In this document: positions 32,531 to 43,803 of the stretch, one piece after another | Position numbering within the stretch: position 1 is the first letter of the stretch | Layout: each line of letters opens with the position of its first letter | Assembly (NCBI GenBank): GCA_024811115.1 | Contig: JAKOGH010000769.1 | Span: 1 to 64,000, forward strand | DNA length: 64,000 nt | Reading direction: 5' to 3' | Origin: Terana coerulea | Lineage: Eukaryota > Basidiomycota > Agaricomycetes > Polyporales > Phanerochaetaceae | Made by a program: the position numbers and the translations under genes | Notes under the pieces: generated by a model | The model's input: only the letters and a program-made list of their open reading frames with translations | Database searches by the model: none | What the model was told of the DNA's origin: nothing

Positions 32531-35500
32531 CGGCCGTAAGTCACGGACACAGACAGTGCGGATTCCCAGAGCACTGGCGACTGCAAGTGTGCAATGTGCC
32601 GGCATCTACCTCGCTGTCAGCGTGCGGGACGAGACGCGAAAGGGGCGAGATCACGTCACCTGCGCGTGAGCGTGTCGCACTGTGCTCTAAGCACGCATTC
32701 AGCCTTTTTTGGTTTGTTTGAATTACTAGAGTATTCGCGCCCGTGCTTGCCGCGGTACGATGCTTGGGCGCGTTCCGTCCCTATATGTGCGTCCTAATCG
32801 CTACGTGGCTGCTTTCGTAGTAGTTAGGCCTAGAGTCGTGCTATGCGACCTATGGCTTACTAGAACACGTCGTGAACAGTCGAGAGTGTGCCCGCACGAC
32901 GTCCCCTCCGCGCGCCCGTTAGTTTGTCGGTCTCCAGAGCCGACGCGCGTTCACGACGGCGCTCGGGAGCCTGCGCGGCGGAACGGCATGCGTCAACAGA
33001 TCGGGGATGGTCCACGCACAGGCCGTCGGGCAAAGACTCTGCGCGCCGCCGTCGCGCAGTCGAGTCGTCGATGCGCGCATGCCGTGCGTGCGGGTGATAC
33101 ATGGGGCCTTCACGCCCAGTGAGAAGCGACATTGCGCATATCCGTTCTCAAACGCACCTGTATGTAAACACGTTATGGAATATGTTTCTGTCCGCTTCTA
33201 CCGTATTTGGGCCTATTTGTCCGCGCGCTTGATGTTACATAATCGCGACGTCCGACACCGACGCGTCCGCTCGACGTGCGTCACGATGCTCATGTCGACG
33301 CGACCAGCCCCATTGCGCAGTGTCATGCATGCGACGCGTAGCGCGATGCGAACATTGCTCGTCCTTGTCGTGGCGAGTTGCGCATCCTGCTCTGCGCACC
33401 TCGACGCGCGCCTGTTGCCCCTGTCGTCCCACCGATCCTACCCCCGCCCCGCTCCCAATCTGGAACCCTCGGCAGTTTGCGCTTAGCATAAGAAGGACGA
33501 GCATGCCCCAAGTGACAAGTTCACCTTGCTGCGCACGACTACCATCTCTACCATCCCCGCCATCCGTTCGCCTCCCCGACTGGTCTGCCCCTTTCATCTT
33601 CGACAAGCATAGACAGATGTCACCCGGGAGCATCCTCTGCGCAAAGACTACGGGCCCAGCAGGTAACCAGTAAGTGTTGCATTCCGAAAACATGAACTGT
33701 TCTGAGAAGGCCGCATATATGCGTCTCAAAATCACGCGGAGGGCTCTGCACGGCACTCTCACAGGTATGTCGTCACTAAGCTTCAATATGCGCGTGCGAA
33801 AGGTGGCAGCAACGCAAATCGAAGGGTTACATGTATGGACGATGTATGTAACTACAGCTATTCAAAACTGAACTGACATTACCACTCCATAGAGATATGT
33901 AGCAAGATTGTGCGGCCCGTATGTGGTATGATATATCCTTCTGCGCTCGGCATATACACTACTAAAGCTATACACAGATCCCCAACCATCCTTGCACTGT
34001 CGGAAGTCACTCAGCTACCCCCTCATCGATCATCCTCATACGCGCAACCGGCGACCACGTCGATGCAGCTTGAAAACCGCGCTCAGAGTTACCCGCCACC
34101 GAAGCCGGCCTGTCTGCTCTGCAAGCACGAGTCTCGTGAGTGCTATGTACAGACAACCTTTACATTTACCTAATATCGTCGACTTAGCAGGTCTCGCAGT
34201 TCTAGTTGACCACAGCACGCTGGATAGGACGTATTTCGGATCGGAACTGCTAGACACGAATGTATATATAGCACACAATGAAAACATTTCCTTACATACC
34301 CTCACATACGAGAGCGATTCTGAACGTTTTGCGACGGGCGCTATATGTGCCTATCTGTTCCTATCCTTCCAGTTTTTCCGTTCCTGAGCGCAGCTGTCCT
34401 CTTCTGCCCTCAATGACGGTGAGCGCGTTTCTAAACATCTCTCCACATTGTCGATTCTCACTGGGCTTCACGAACAAGCCATTGTGAGCCGATGCGTGCA
34501 ACGGGGATGCAGGATGCAGTGCGCTCACATATATGGAGCGCGTACTTAGCACTGAGGCGAGCGGCGGGGCGGTTACCCACGAGGCTCTCCAGCCCCGCCC
34601 TTTGCACACCCTGCGCGCTGCGTTGGGCGTACGGTGTTCCGGGGAGGGTGCTGCCCGCCGCCCCGCCTGACACGTCAACGACAAGGGCCGGAGACGCCTA
34701 GATGGCCAGCGAGCGCCGTCGACGCTGCCGTGTGGTGGTGCTGTACATCGGTCTGTGGATATGCGCGGGGGCGTGGCGGCGCTGGTGTGCAGAGGCTGGT
34801 TAACGACGGGGACGGCGTCGGTGGGCGGTACCAGTCGGAGAAGGCCAGTCTGGTCCGTACAGACGCCTCTATGGGAGAACACCCGTCTCGGGGGATGAAC
34901 GGACGCACCCGCCGTGGACGTCCCGCTGCCGGCTTGCGGCCCCCAGGACGCCCGGACCACGACGCTTGACGCGATATGGTGGCGGGTGCTCGGCGTGGAA
35001 GCAGCAATGCCGTTCGCAGCCTGCGTGCGGGACGAGCGGGATGCAAGATACGTGCGGTGAAGCGTGTTTGGCATGGATTTGGCTTCGTGGCGCGGCTGCG
35101 GATCCTACATCGATTGCAGAGCAGGTGCTTGACGGGTGTGCGCGAGTGCTCTTTCCGCTGCACCCGAAGGTCCGGGGCCAGCTGGACTCTGGTGGTCACC
35201 TGCTAGAAATAGCTTGCAAAGAGTACGAATCTGCCTCAACCCTGAAAGACACAGTTGTGAGCGAACTAAAACGGTGCCCTGGTTCACTCACGGCAGAAAA
35301 GATGCAGATGGGAGCGTTGTTTGCATTGCTCACGTAGTCACGTATTCCGCAGCATGCAGGCGACGCGCCGGAAACCTGTGGCTTGAGAGTAGGCAGACGG
35401 CAAGCCGCGCGAAGCCCTCAGCTACGTCAGCATGGAGAGATGGAGGCGTGAACGGGACGAGGTCTGTACATGCTTTGCGGTGGTGCAGCACCGCACGTGG

Positions 35501-36361
35501 CCAGAGCATACGCAGGGATAGCTTGGCTGGCGGAGGATAAGCGCAGGCTGCTGGAAGGCGTGAGAGTGGAGGGAGAGCGAGACAGCGACGCGCCTAGGGC
35601 CAGTGCACGCCCGTGAGTGACTGTATGCGCCCAGAGACCCGGGACCATGTTCGGTGTCCTGGTGGATGGTAGCCAACGACGTGTGAGGTAGCGCTGCCGG
35701 GACGCCAGTGGTTGCAAGAGGGGACAGGGAGCAGACGACGCAGCGAATGGCGGCAGGGCACGACACGTCTGTGCATGCACAGCGACGCGTCCAGGAGCTC
35801 CACGCGTGCGCATATAGTGACCGCGTCGAGCGATGGGTGTGCGCAGACAGAGCATGGCGGCGGTCCTTCCACGTGGCGGCCACACGCGCTCGGCACCGCC
35901 GCTGTTTTCCCTCCGCTCACTCACCGACGCGTCGCGTCTCGCACGCGGTGGTGCCCATGATGCATGATGCATGACCGCCCACACCTCTTGCAATGTGCCC
36001 CGCCGCGAGTGCAGTGAAGCGTCCTGCCCAAGACAAACGCGAAATGGGATCAGAAATTCCAGGCACGCCGCGTCGGCCGTCGCCCCACGACCCGGGGCAA
36101 CGACCACATGGCCCGCCCCCGGTCGCCACCAGCGATCGTCGGGGCCGACCTTTCCTCGCAGAGAGACCCGCCCTGCCTCTTGTCCTGTCTCCTCTCGTCC
36201 TCTGTCCGCTGTCCCGTCGCGTCCCTCCCTGCCTGTTTCTCTGCTGCTGGTCACTTGCGCCGGCCCCGCCCGCGCACCCATTCGCTCCTTCCTGCACACG
36301 GTCTTTCCGGCGTTATCACTAGTTTGTTCCAGCGTTCCGACGACGCTGGTGTTGGGGTTGC
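32531..36361. other. 3.8-kb gene-free interval
   Basis: GC-rich, with many long but overlapping open frames on both strands. No known domain or convincing exon chain was found. Confidence 0.45.
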
Positions 36362-37936
36362 ATGGATAGAGGGGGCAGCGGGATGCAGACTATTATCGTA
36401 GACGACTCGGACGTCGCGCAGCTGGCCTACACCGGCCGGTGGACGCGCGGCGGGTCCGCGTCCGAGTACAACAGGTGCGTCGCGCTGTCTCTCCTTACGC
36501 TCGCACTTACTGACCGCCGTCGCACTAGCACGACCCACGGCACGACGACCAAGGGCTCTGCGCTGACCTTCAAGTTCAACGGTCCGTCCTTTTCTTGCCC
36601 CTCCCCGCTCCGTCGTACGCGCCGCTGACGCCGCTGTACGCGCTAGGCACCTCCGTGTCCGTGTACGGCACCCTCCCGGGCAGCGCCCCCAAAGCCGCGC
36701 TCCCCGTCTCGACGTACAAGCTCGACGCGGCGAGCGCGGTAACGTACAGCGCACCGTCGGTCGCCGCGGCGAAGTACCACCAGCTCTTTTCCAGAGCCCG
36801 CACCTCGCGGACGGCGAGCATGTGCTGGTCGTCACGAACAGCGCCGTCAGCGACGCCCCGTTCTGGGTCGACTACCTCACGTATGAGAGCAGCGCGGTAC
36901 AGGGGGTAGCGCGCCGTCGAGCGCGTCGGGCGGGCCCGCAACCACGTCGACGGCAGCGTCAGGCGTGCCGGCCTCATCATCAATGACGCTTACAACTGCA
37001 CCAACGTCGGTTCAGGCCTCTGCGTCCAGCACGGCGTCTTCCGCGCCGGACGCCGCAAGCGGACCGAACGAGGGGCTGCTCGCCGCCGCGGTCGCGGTCC
37101 CCGTCCTGCTCGCGCTGCTGCTCGGGCTCGGCGCCGTGCTCTGGCGCAGGCGGCGGGGCGCGGAGCGGGGCGGCAGCGGCTGGCGGACGACGACGGTGCG
37201 TGCTTTTTCTTTCGCTTTGGACAGGGCGTGCACGTCCCGCACGGCGTGCACTCTGAGTTCACGGGGGAGACGGAAGAGCTGATTACGGTTTGCGTTGTGT
37301 CTATGCAGGCCCCGCCGGCGCGCTGCCCATGGCCGCCAAGACGATCTCGCCCTTCGCGGACCCCGCCCCGCCCGCGTACAGCCCCTCCCCGCTCGCCTTC
37401 GCCTCTTCCTCCTCCTCTTTCACCACCACCACCTCCTCCGCCTTCACCGCGTCCGTCTCCGACGCGTCGGCGTACCTGCCCGCGTCGCGCGGCGGGAAAC
37501 GCGCAACGGCGCGCGCGTTCGACATGAACGCGTACGCGCCGAGCCCGGCGCCGACGCGCAGCACGTTCGCGGGCGGCGGCGGGGCGTACGGGTCGGAGCC
37601 GGCGACGCCCACTAGCAGCGCGGCGCCGACGTTGCCGCCGATGGACTTTGCCTCCTCACCACATACCCATGCACCGTCTTCTATCGACGGATCCTTCGAT
37701 CCTTCGCCGACGCGCCAGGCAGCGCGGACACTCCGCCGGCGGCGGCGTCGGACACCGTCGTCGGCGTCGGCGCGGGCGCGCGACGGAAGCGCGGCGCGGC
37801 GGGGCCGCAGCTCGCGGTCGTGAACGTGACGCAGCACGCGGACGGCGGGGTGCGGCTCGCGGGCTCTGCGCCTGATTCTGAGGCGGGCGGAGAAGCAGGG
37901 GCGGTGGAGGTGCCGCCTGCGTACGGGCGGTATTAG
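36362..37936 (+). CDS. Single-pass membrane protein of a mushroom-expanded family, several indels
   Basis: Exons 36362 (or ATG 36383)-36474, 36529-36581, 36647 to about 37195 and about 37310-37936. The ectodomain reads TIIVDDSD, YTGRW, THGTTTKGSALTFKFNGTSVSVYG and then HVLVVTNSAV and FWVDYLTYE, the pattern of a family of basidiomycete surface proteins with a beta-sandwich-like ectodomain. A Ser/Thr/Ala-rich linker, a helix (LLAAAVAVPVLLALLLGLGAVLW) and an RRRR stop-transfer follow, then a low-complexity tail ending VEVPPAYGRY. The frame slips at TTTT (36787-36790), GGGGG (36902-36906) and CC (37701-37702), and the last intron phase does not close. It is either decayed or poorly sequenced. The function is unknown. 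Confidence 0.72.
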
Positions 37937-38649
37937 CGGCCGTCAGTGTAGGGACACGCGAGTTATTAGGTGGATGGAATGTGTGTATTGCTGATTTATT
38001 ATAATTGTTTTTGTGAGTCGATGGGACGTGTCGCTGGGGATGGTATTGCGATGGATGTGTTACAGGACAAGTTTGGGTAACGAATGTCTAAGGGCGCAAG
38101 TCCATAAAATAGGCACAGAGCATACCAGCTCGGCGTGAACGCGACGCCGCACCGGTCCCTCACCTCACCCACTTGCAAACCACGCTTCTCTCTTCGCACA
38201 CCCGCTGGCAGCGGTGCACGTCCGCCGGCGGTTCACGTCACCGCGGGCGGCAGCAGCGCGTGCAGGCGGACGCGGCAGCAGCAGACGGTGCGCCCCCGCT
38301 GGGCGGTGCGCTGCAGGACGGTACCGGGCGGCGTGCGAGGCCCCCGGTGCTGAACGTGAATATTGGGCAGCGGCACTCGCACGTGCGAGGACGGAAGGGC
38401 GCGAGGGCGGGCGGAGGCCGTATTAATGTAACATATCCTTTCGCTCAGGACGGGTCCGTGAAGGCGAAGACGGACACGCACCGGCGCACATACGCCCAGG
38501 GCGAGGCGCGCCTGCCGCGCATGCGACGAGCGGCGACGGCGGCAGAGGCCATAGGCTGGGTAGGCGACGTCGCACGCGTCGGTATGTCTCGCTGCACAAA
38601 CCGCCTCAGTAAGGGTGTCCCGCTACTCCGCCGCTCTGTAAAATGCACC
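37937..38649. other. Intergenic, no recognised gene
   Basis: About 700 GC-rich bases between the membrane protein gene and the duplicated array. Nothing recognised. Confidence 0.45.
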
Positions 38650-38860
38650 CATACCCGCACGTGTAGAGAGCCTTTACGTTAGGGTAGGACGCGCACGTCG
38701 TGCCGGTTGCTCGTTCCTCGATGAGCCGCTGCGTGACGGTGGCGCAGAAGGTGGTGGAACCGGGCGGAGCAGAAACGTTTGCATCAATGTCCGTCGTGTC
38801 AAAGTCGAGCGTCGTCTTGTACGCTTTATCCGCCGCGTGGTGTGCAGTAGAGCTTAAGAG
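38650..38860 (-). pseudogene. Mpv17/PMP22 exon remnant at the left edge of the array
   Basis: On the minus strand FCATVTQRLIEERATG resembles the exon-2 end (IFLAADIVAQQIIEKRG) of the adjacent gene, and the DNA aligns around the CGCACGTCGTGC splice-donor region and the CTCGATGA block. No other exon is seen, so this is a fragment left by an earlier duplication. Confidence 0.5.
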
Positions 38861-39099
38861 CACCGAGGTTCACCGGAGGTGGTAAATCAGCCCAGGACCA
38901 TTGCATTGCAATCGTTGTACGGGATAAGACGGATGAAATCCATAGCTTGAAATTAAGATTGTTCATTAGATCGACATAGACGATAGTGGCATTGTGTTTT
39001 GGTACGGAAAACCTTCAACTCAGAGTGTGCCTGCGAAGTCTCGACACAGCATCACGTTGTTGTCCTCGTCCTCAGAACTCCTCACGCCTCTACGCCCCA

Positions 39100-40025
39100 T
39101 TACACCTCGCCCAGCGGCGGCGCCAGCGTCGCCTTCTCGGCCGCGACGACTCCGCCCGCGCGGTCGTTCGCCCAGCTGAGGTACACGTCTGCCGTACGCC
39201 AACGTCAACGCAGCGCGACAGGAAGCAGGAGGCGGACGTCCTGTAGAAGAAGGAGACGACGTTGACGGTGAGCGAGCGCATGTGCGGCGGCACGAGCGCG
39301 AAGTTGAGGGCTTGCGTCGGGCCGAACATCGACCAGCATTGGAAGACGGTGCGGGACCACGCCTTCCGGGCAGTGCTCCGTTCAGATTGAGGCGAGGGGA
39401 TGGAGGAGAAGGGCGCGACGCACCTGTTCTAGGCGGGGCTGCGCCTCCGCGATGTCCTTCCCCTCAAGCACCGTCATGGACGTGAAATAGAACGCGACGA
39501 CGAAGGGGGCGAACGCGCACTGGTCGAGGAGCACCTGTCGCGCGTGTGCTCAGGTTCTGCGTGCGGAGATGGATGGGGCGGGCGGGGACGTACCCGCGTG
39601 GCGACGGTGCGCGCAGGCGAGCGGAATTGCACCTTGTTGATCACCCGCGTGATCCACGTCGCGAGCATCGGGCCCCAGAGGCAGCCTACGCGGCCGTCAG
39701 CCCGTCTCGACACGCACGCAGTTCGCGATCGAGTACGCACCGCCGTAAAAAGTCGCCCGCGCCGTCCTCGAGAACTGTATAGATCTGCGTTAGCGAATCA
39801 AGCCTGCACGTGAGGGTAAGCTACGCACGTCGTGCTTGCGCCCCCGCTTCTCGATGATCTGCTGCGCGACGATGTCCGCTGCGAGGAATATCGTGCCCGA
39901 CGTCGCGCATTGGGCCGCGTAGGGCCGCCGCTGGAGCACCGCGCTGTCGTGTCTTCGTCAGATGGCCGTGCGCCGCAGAGCATATCGCGTCGCGCTCACT
40001 TGTACGCTTTGAGCACGGACGCCAT
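39100..40025 (-). CDS. Mpv17/PMP22-family membrane protein, best preserved copy
   Basis: Exons 40025-40000, 39943-39829, 39774-39741, 39685-39594, 39534-39424 and 39362 to about 39250 join in phase, and a last exon ends at 39102-39100. The product starts MASVLKAYNAVLQRRPYAAQ and contains DIVAQQIIEKRG, RTARATFYGG, the GPMLATW block, VLLDQCAFAPFVVAFYFTSMTVLEG and, at the end, VYLSWAND. This is the Mpv17/PMP22 pattern of four-helix proteins in the inner mitochondrial or peroxisomal membrane. The junction of the last two exons has no GT donor that keeps phase, so the C-terminus is uncertain. It is divergent to the DUF6533 gene at 43804. Confidence 0.82.
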
Positions 40026-40271
40026 CGACGTAGTCTTGGCACGGTGATAGAGTCAGAGCTCGGAGTATGGGGAGAAAGGAGGGCGTGCGCTGTCTGCGGG
40101 CGCGCACAGCGGGGCTTCGCATCATCCACATGCATCATGGCGATTAGCAGAACGGTGCCCAGCAGCCGTGCTGGGCTTTCGAGCAGCGGGGTGGACGGCG
40201 GAGGGACGGCGTGCGGGCATGAGTGGGAGCAGAGGCGGGAGGCGAGAGGGTACGTGTACGGTGTAAGGTGG

Positions 40272-40954
40272 TAGTCTCCGTAGCTGACTAATAGACCGAG
40301 GGAGTATAGGATGACAGTCGATCCTGATACTGGTCTCTTAGTCTGCATCAAGTCGCGAGCGGTTGTGGGGGTTCGCAATTCGTCCAAATCGGGGAATAGA
40401 CGCCCGCCGCGGCAGCCAAGCTCTCAGGCTCGTGCTCGCGAGCACCACCCCGCTCCGTCGTGACAAGTACTGAAGACTTTGTGAAGGGCGAAAAAATCCA
40501 TGCATGCATATGCATGTTACGAAGCTCACCGTACCAGTTCTTTCACCCTGGTTCATAGTGCTCCTTTCGCTGTGCTTACCTCCAGTCACGTTACAGTCAG
40601 GCTGTTGCTTCTGACCACCAGCTGGCAAAGGAATACCTTCTGCCCTGGTGCGACAGACTGCAAACCTGTAGATGCTGTTTTTTGTGACTTGAAGCTTGTT
40701 CTCCGCACCTCCACTGACAGCTTGACTTAACCAGCAAATTAAACCGATTATTTCACAGTAAAGGCATGTACATAGCTTAAGACATCGCACAGAGGCCCTT
40801 GCTTATCCCTTACAAGCATATGAGTCACCAGGAATTTCGATACGCGACCAACGCGCTGTAGCGGCCTTACATACGCGTGGAGGCTGACTGCACGTGATCC
40901 ACATGAGGGCGTCAAGCGAACCCACCGGGCGCTATGTCAAACTGCTCAAGACTA
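40272..40954. mobile_element. 683-bp insertion with 9-bp target duplication
   Basis: The sequence GTAAGGTGG occurs at 40263-40271 and again at 40955-40963. The paralogous unit at 48066-48090 has a single related site (GTAAGGTAG) and no insert. The insert starts TAGTCT and ends AGACTA, only a 6-base inverted repeat. It encodes nothing recognisable and is probably a non-autonomous DNA transposon. Confidence 0.75.
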
Positions 40955-41522
40955 GTAAGGTGGACGGTGGTCGGGCTTGTGTCTGCATTACAGTTCGCCC
41001 GACCGCCGCGCCATCCCGACGTACGTTTACGTCTCGTACTCAGCTTCGATCCCCGCACCGTCCCGAGATGCCGGTATGCGGCGGCAGGCCGAAAGGTCAG
41101 ACTCCGCTTCACAGAGCTGATCTCCGTTTCTGCTAAGACTCCGGCACTGTATGTGAGAAATAGTTGTAGCAGTTGCTGGAAGTATGCTTTCTACGCACTT
41201 GCTGTCGATTGAAAATGGCGAGAGAAGTAGGTATATGTTGCTTGGTGGTGGGGCCCTTGCCGGCGGCGGCGTGGTGGCGTCGGCACACCGGCGGCACGTG
41301 GCGGGAATGTGAGCAGCGCGCTTTCATCTTGTGAATTTTGACTGTCGTACGCACGCAGCGGAGCTCAAGGGAGAGATGCCTTACTGACCCGTCGCATCTC
41401 GTAGGTTTACAATGTGATGCCAGCCGAATGAAAACATAGAGGACACTGTTGCGGTTGTCCGAGTCCGGCGTTGGTCTGGCGTCACTTCTCAGCCCGTTGC
41501 CGGGTCCTGCATTCAGAATGCC

Positions 41523-42878
41523 TAGTCTCGTTCCCATCCGTATCTATGACATTGGCCCTACGGGGCCTGTTGTGCGGAGATCGAAAAGTCGATGCACGGT
41601 AATGTCATAGAACGTCTGGTCACTTCCGATCATCCAGGTGTAGATCGCTCGCACGTGATCGCGCGCAAGCACTTTCTGTCTCTGTTCTCGAGTCTCGAGT
41701 CCTCCTGCACAGCGCATCTATACTCATAATTTCCTTTGAAAATGTATTATATTGTAAAGTCACAGGCATTTGAATAGTTAAGGCCTAAGTTATGTCAAAC
41801 AGCTTGAATTGTCCCAGAAGCGGTAGTATAAGCCATACTAGCACAAATACAGTCTCTCAGAATGAGCATTGACAGTTGTGAGATATTCTTGTGGGCCAAA
41901 TGAGCAATGGGTGCAGGTAACTTGATGCTGGGAGAGGGAGGGAACAATGCAGGCGAGCTCGCGAAGAGGCCAAATATACCATGTCTGAGAAGAACAGTAG
42001 CATTCAAAATTATAAGGCCGCATTTTATGCAGCAGGGCCCGATACCGCCAATAAGTCCCCGCCATCCAGGATAACAATGCGCAGCTTTAGAGCACCAGTA
42101 ACTCCGCCTCACGCATTATGTAAACCTCTTGATTGAAATCCTCAGAAAGAACAGATTGATTCCATGGTGTGAACAGTGGCCTCAAAAATGCACGGCATAA
42201 CATGAAGGCATAGCAGATATGGTGGGAAGAGGAATGAGACGCGATGGAGACGGTGTACAGTGAGCAAGTTTGCCGTAAGGAAATGAACAATAACGAAGGA
42301 GCCACGTGCGGGCCACGTGAAATGCCACGTTGTTTGCCAGATCTTGCAAAGATCGCAGGGGCCCTAATCAACTATCGTACGGTAAGACCCTCAACCTAAA
42401 GGTATCGGGAATAGCCTCGTCATTGTAACACATACCACTGGCACACGCATACCCACAGCGGTATATCCAGGCAGTCTCCTTACTCCGCAATGCTCACGTC
42501 CTCACGCCCTCGACACCTCTCAAAAACCGACCCACAGTAACCCCGTTCGCGGAGGGTATTTCCGGCACTGCTGCCTGCATTTGGTGACGCTATAGACCAT
42601 GTTGCGCGGGAAGCAGGAACGAATATGATAAGGTAAAGGCCAGAGAGAAATGCGAAAGAGAGAGAGCACCGAAAGAAAGACGGAAAGAGCGAGCAAGGAT
42701 GGAGCGAGGAAGGTCGTCGACGTCCAACGCAAGCCCGAGAGGCGTCACGTGCGAGCGATCTACACCTGGATGATCGGAAGTCACCAGACGTTCTAACGCA
42801 TCACCGTGCATCGATTATTCGATCTCCGCACGGCAGGCCCCGCCTTGATGCCTTAGACACGGAATGGGAACGAGACTA
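41523..42878. mobile_element. 1356-bp non-autonomous DNA transposon, long TIRs
   Basis: Inverted repeats of about 135 bases (41523-41658 and 42745-42878) start TAGTCTCGTTCCCAT on both ends. They share a GTGCGGAGATCGA block, AACGTCTGGT and TTCCGATCATCCAGGTGTAG. The flanks are exact 9-base duplications CAGAATGCC (41514-41522, 42879-42887). The empty site is present in the paralogous unit near 48661-48672. No transposase is seen inside. Long TIRs plus a 9-bp duplication suggest the Mutator (MULE) superfamily; that assignment is inference. Confidence 0.9.
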
Positions 42879-42887
42879 CAGAATGCC

Positions 42888-43803
42888 TACGACGCGCCCC
42901 TTCAAAACGGGAATATGGCATATGCTACGGCGCGACCGAGCCTCTCGCGTGACACTCCTGAGTCGCCGAATTTGTGACCGTCCCACAATCGCGGCTGAAG
43001 CTCACAAGGGTAACCGCGGTCATGGGCGAAAGCGTGTTGCAGTTCTCGTTCAAGGCCCCTGCCCTTCCCCGTGCTTTTCATATCAGCTGTACGGCAGCTG
43101 CTGTGAGTCCGTGACCATCTATCTCTACCTGGAGTTAAAGCCTGAATTCAGCCTTCTGCTGTGCTGCAAGGTTGAACAAAAACAGCTTTGCTGTAACAAC
43201 ATCTAGGCGTCTAGAACCTACTTCACACCACGTTGCTGATACCTCCGTCAGTATCTGTAGTGTCATTTCACAAAGTATGTTGGCTCATCGCTGATGCTGC
43301 CTTTCTGCTTCGCCATTGGTACAGCTATTCACAACTGCGGTGCCTTCCGGCCCGCAAGCGCAATCGTGCGCCTGCTGCATGTTGAGAACCTCTGCCTTTC
43401 CTCGTCCTCATATTGCGGATCTCTGCAGGTTTTTCTGGTGGTGGGCTCGCTGGGATATCTGTGATTTTAATCTTCAAGTCAAGCTGAAGTGGTCCAAGCG
43501 CCATATGCTCGTTGTGCAGAGTGGTTTGACTGTTGTATTCTTTTGGGCGGTCCGGGGCATCTCGGCACTTCTTTCTTACCGACAAAGTGGCCGTCCAGTT
43601 CTGATCGTGTCCGTCAGTGATACGTACTGACTTCAGGGCCCTTGAAAATTTATCACAGTCACAGTCAGATGATGTTCGAATGCACTTGAATGCCTTCGAT
43701 TCCTGTTGTACCATCAAACTAACAGTCATGCGAGTAGATAAAGGCTGTAGTACTCCGAGAGGTGCGTCCGCATAGCCCCGCCTGGCATTGACAAACTCAC
43801 ACC
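42888..43803. other. Upstream spacer of the first DUF6533 gene
   Basis: Resumes the sequence shared with the paralogous unit (compare 48673 onward) after the transposon. No gene of its own. CT-rich stretches precede the start at 43804. Confidence 0.5.

Noticed and set aside
33346..33486. Small plus-strand frame starting MRTLLVLVVASCASC, signal-peptide-like
   Set aside because: 46 residues in GC-rich DNA with many random frames; no splice context, promoter or related sequence supports it.
34361..36299. Long overlapping frames of 120-290 residues on the minus strand
   Set aside because: Arg/Ala/Pro/Ser-rich translations with opposite-strand counterparts indicate base composition rather than coding.
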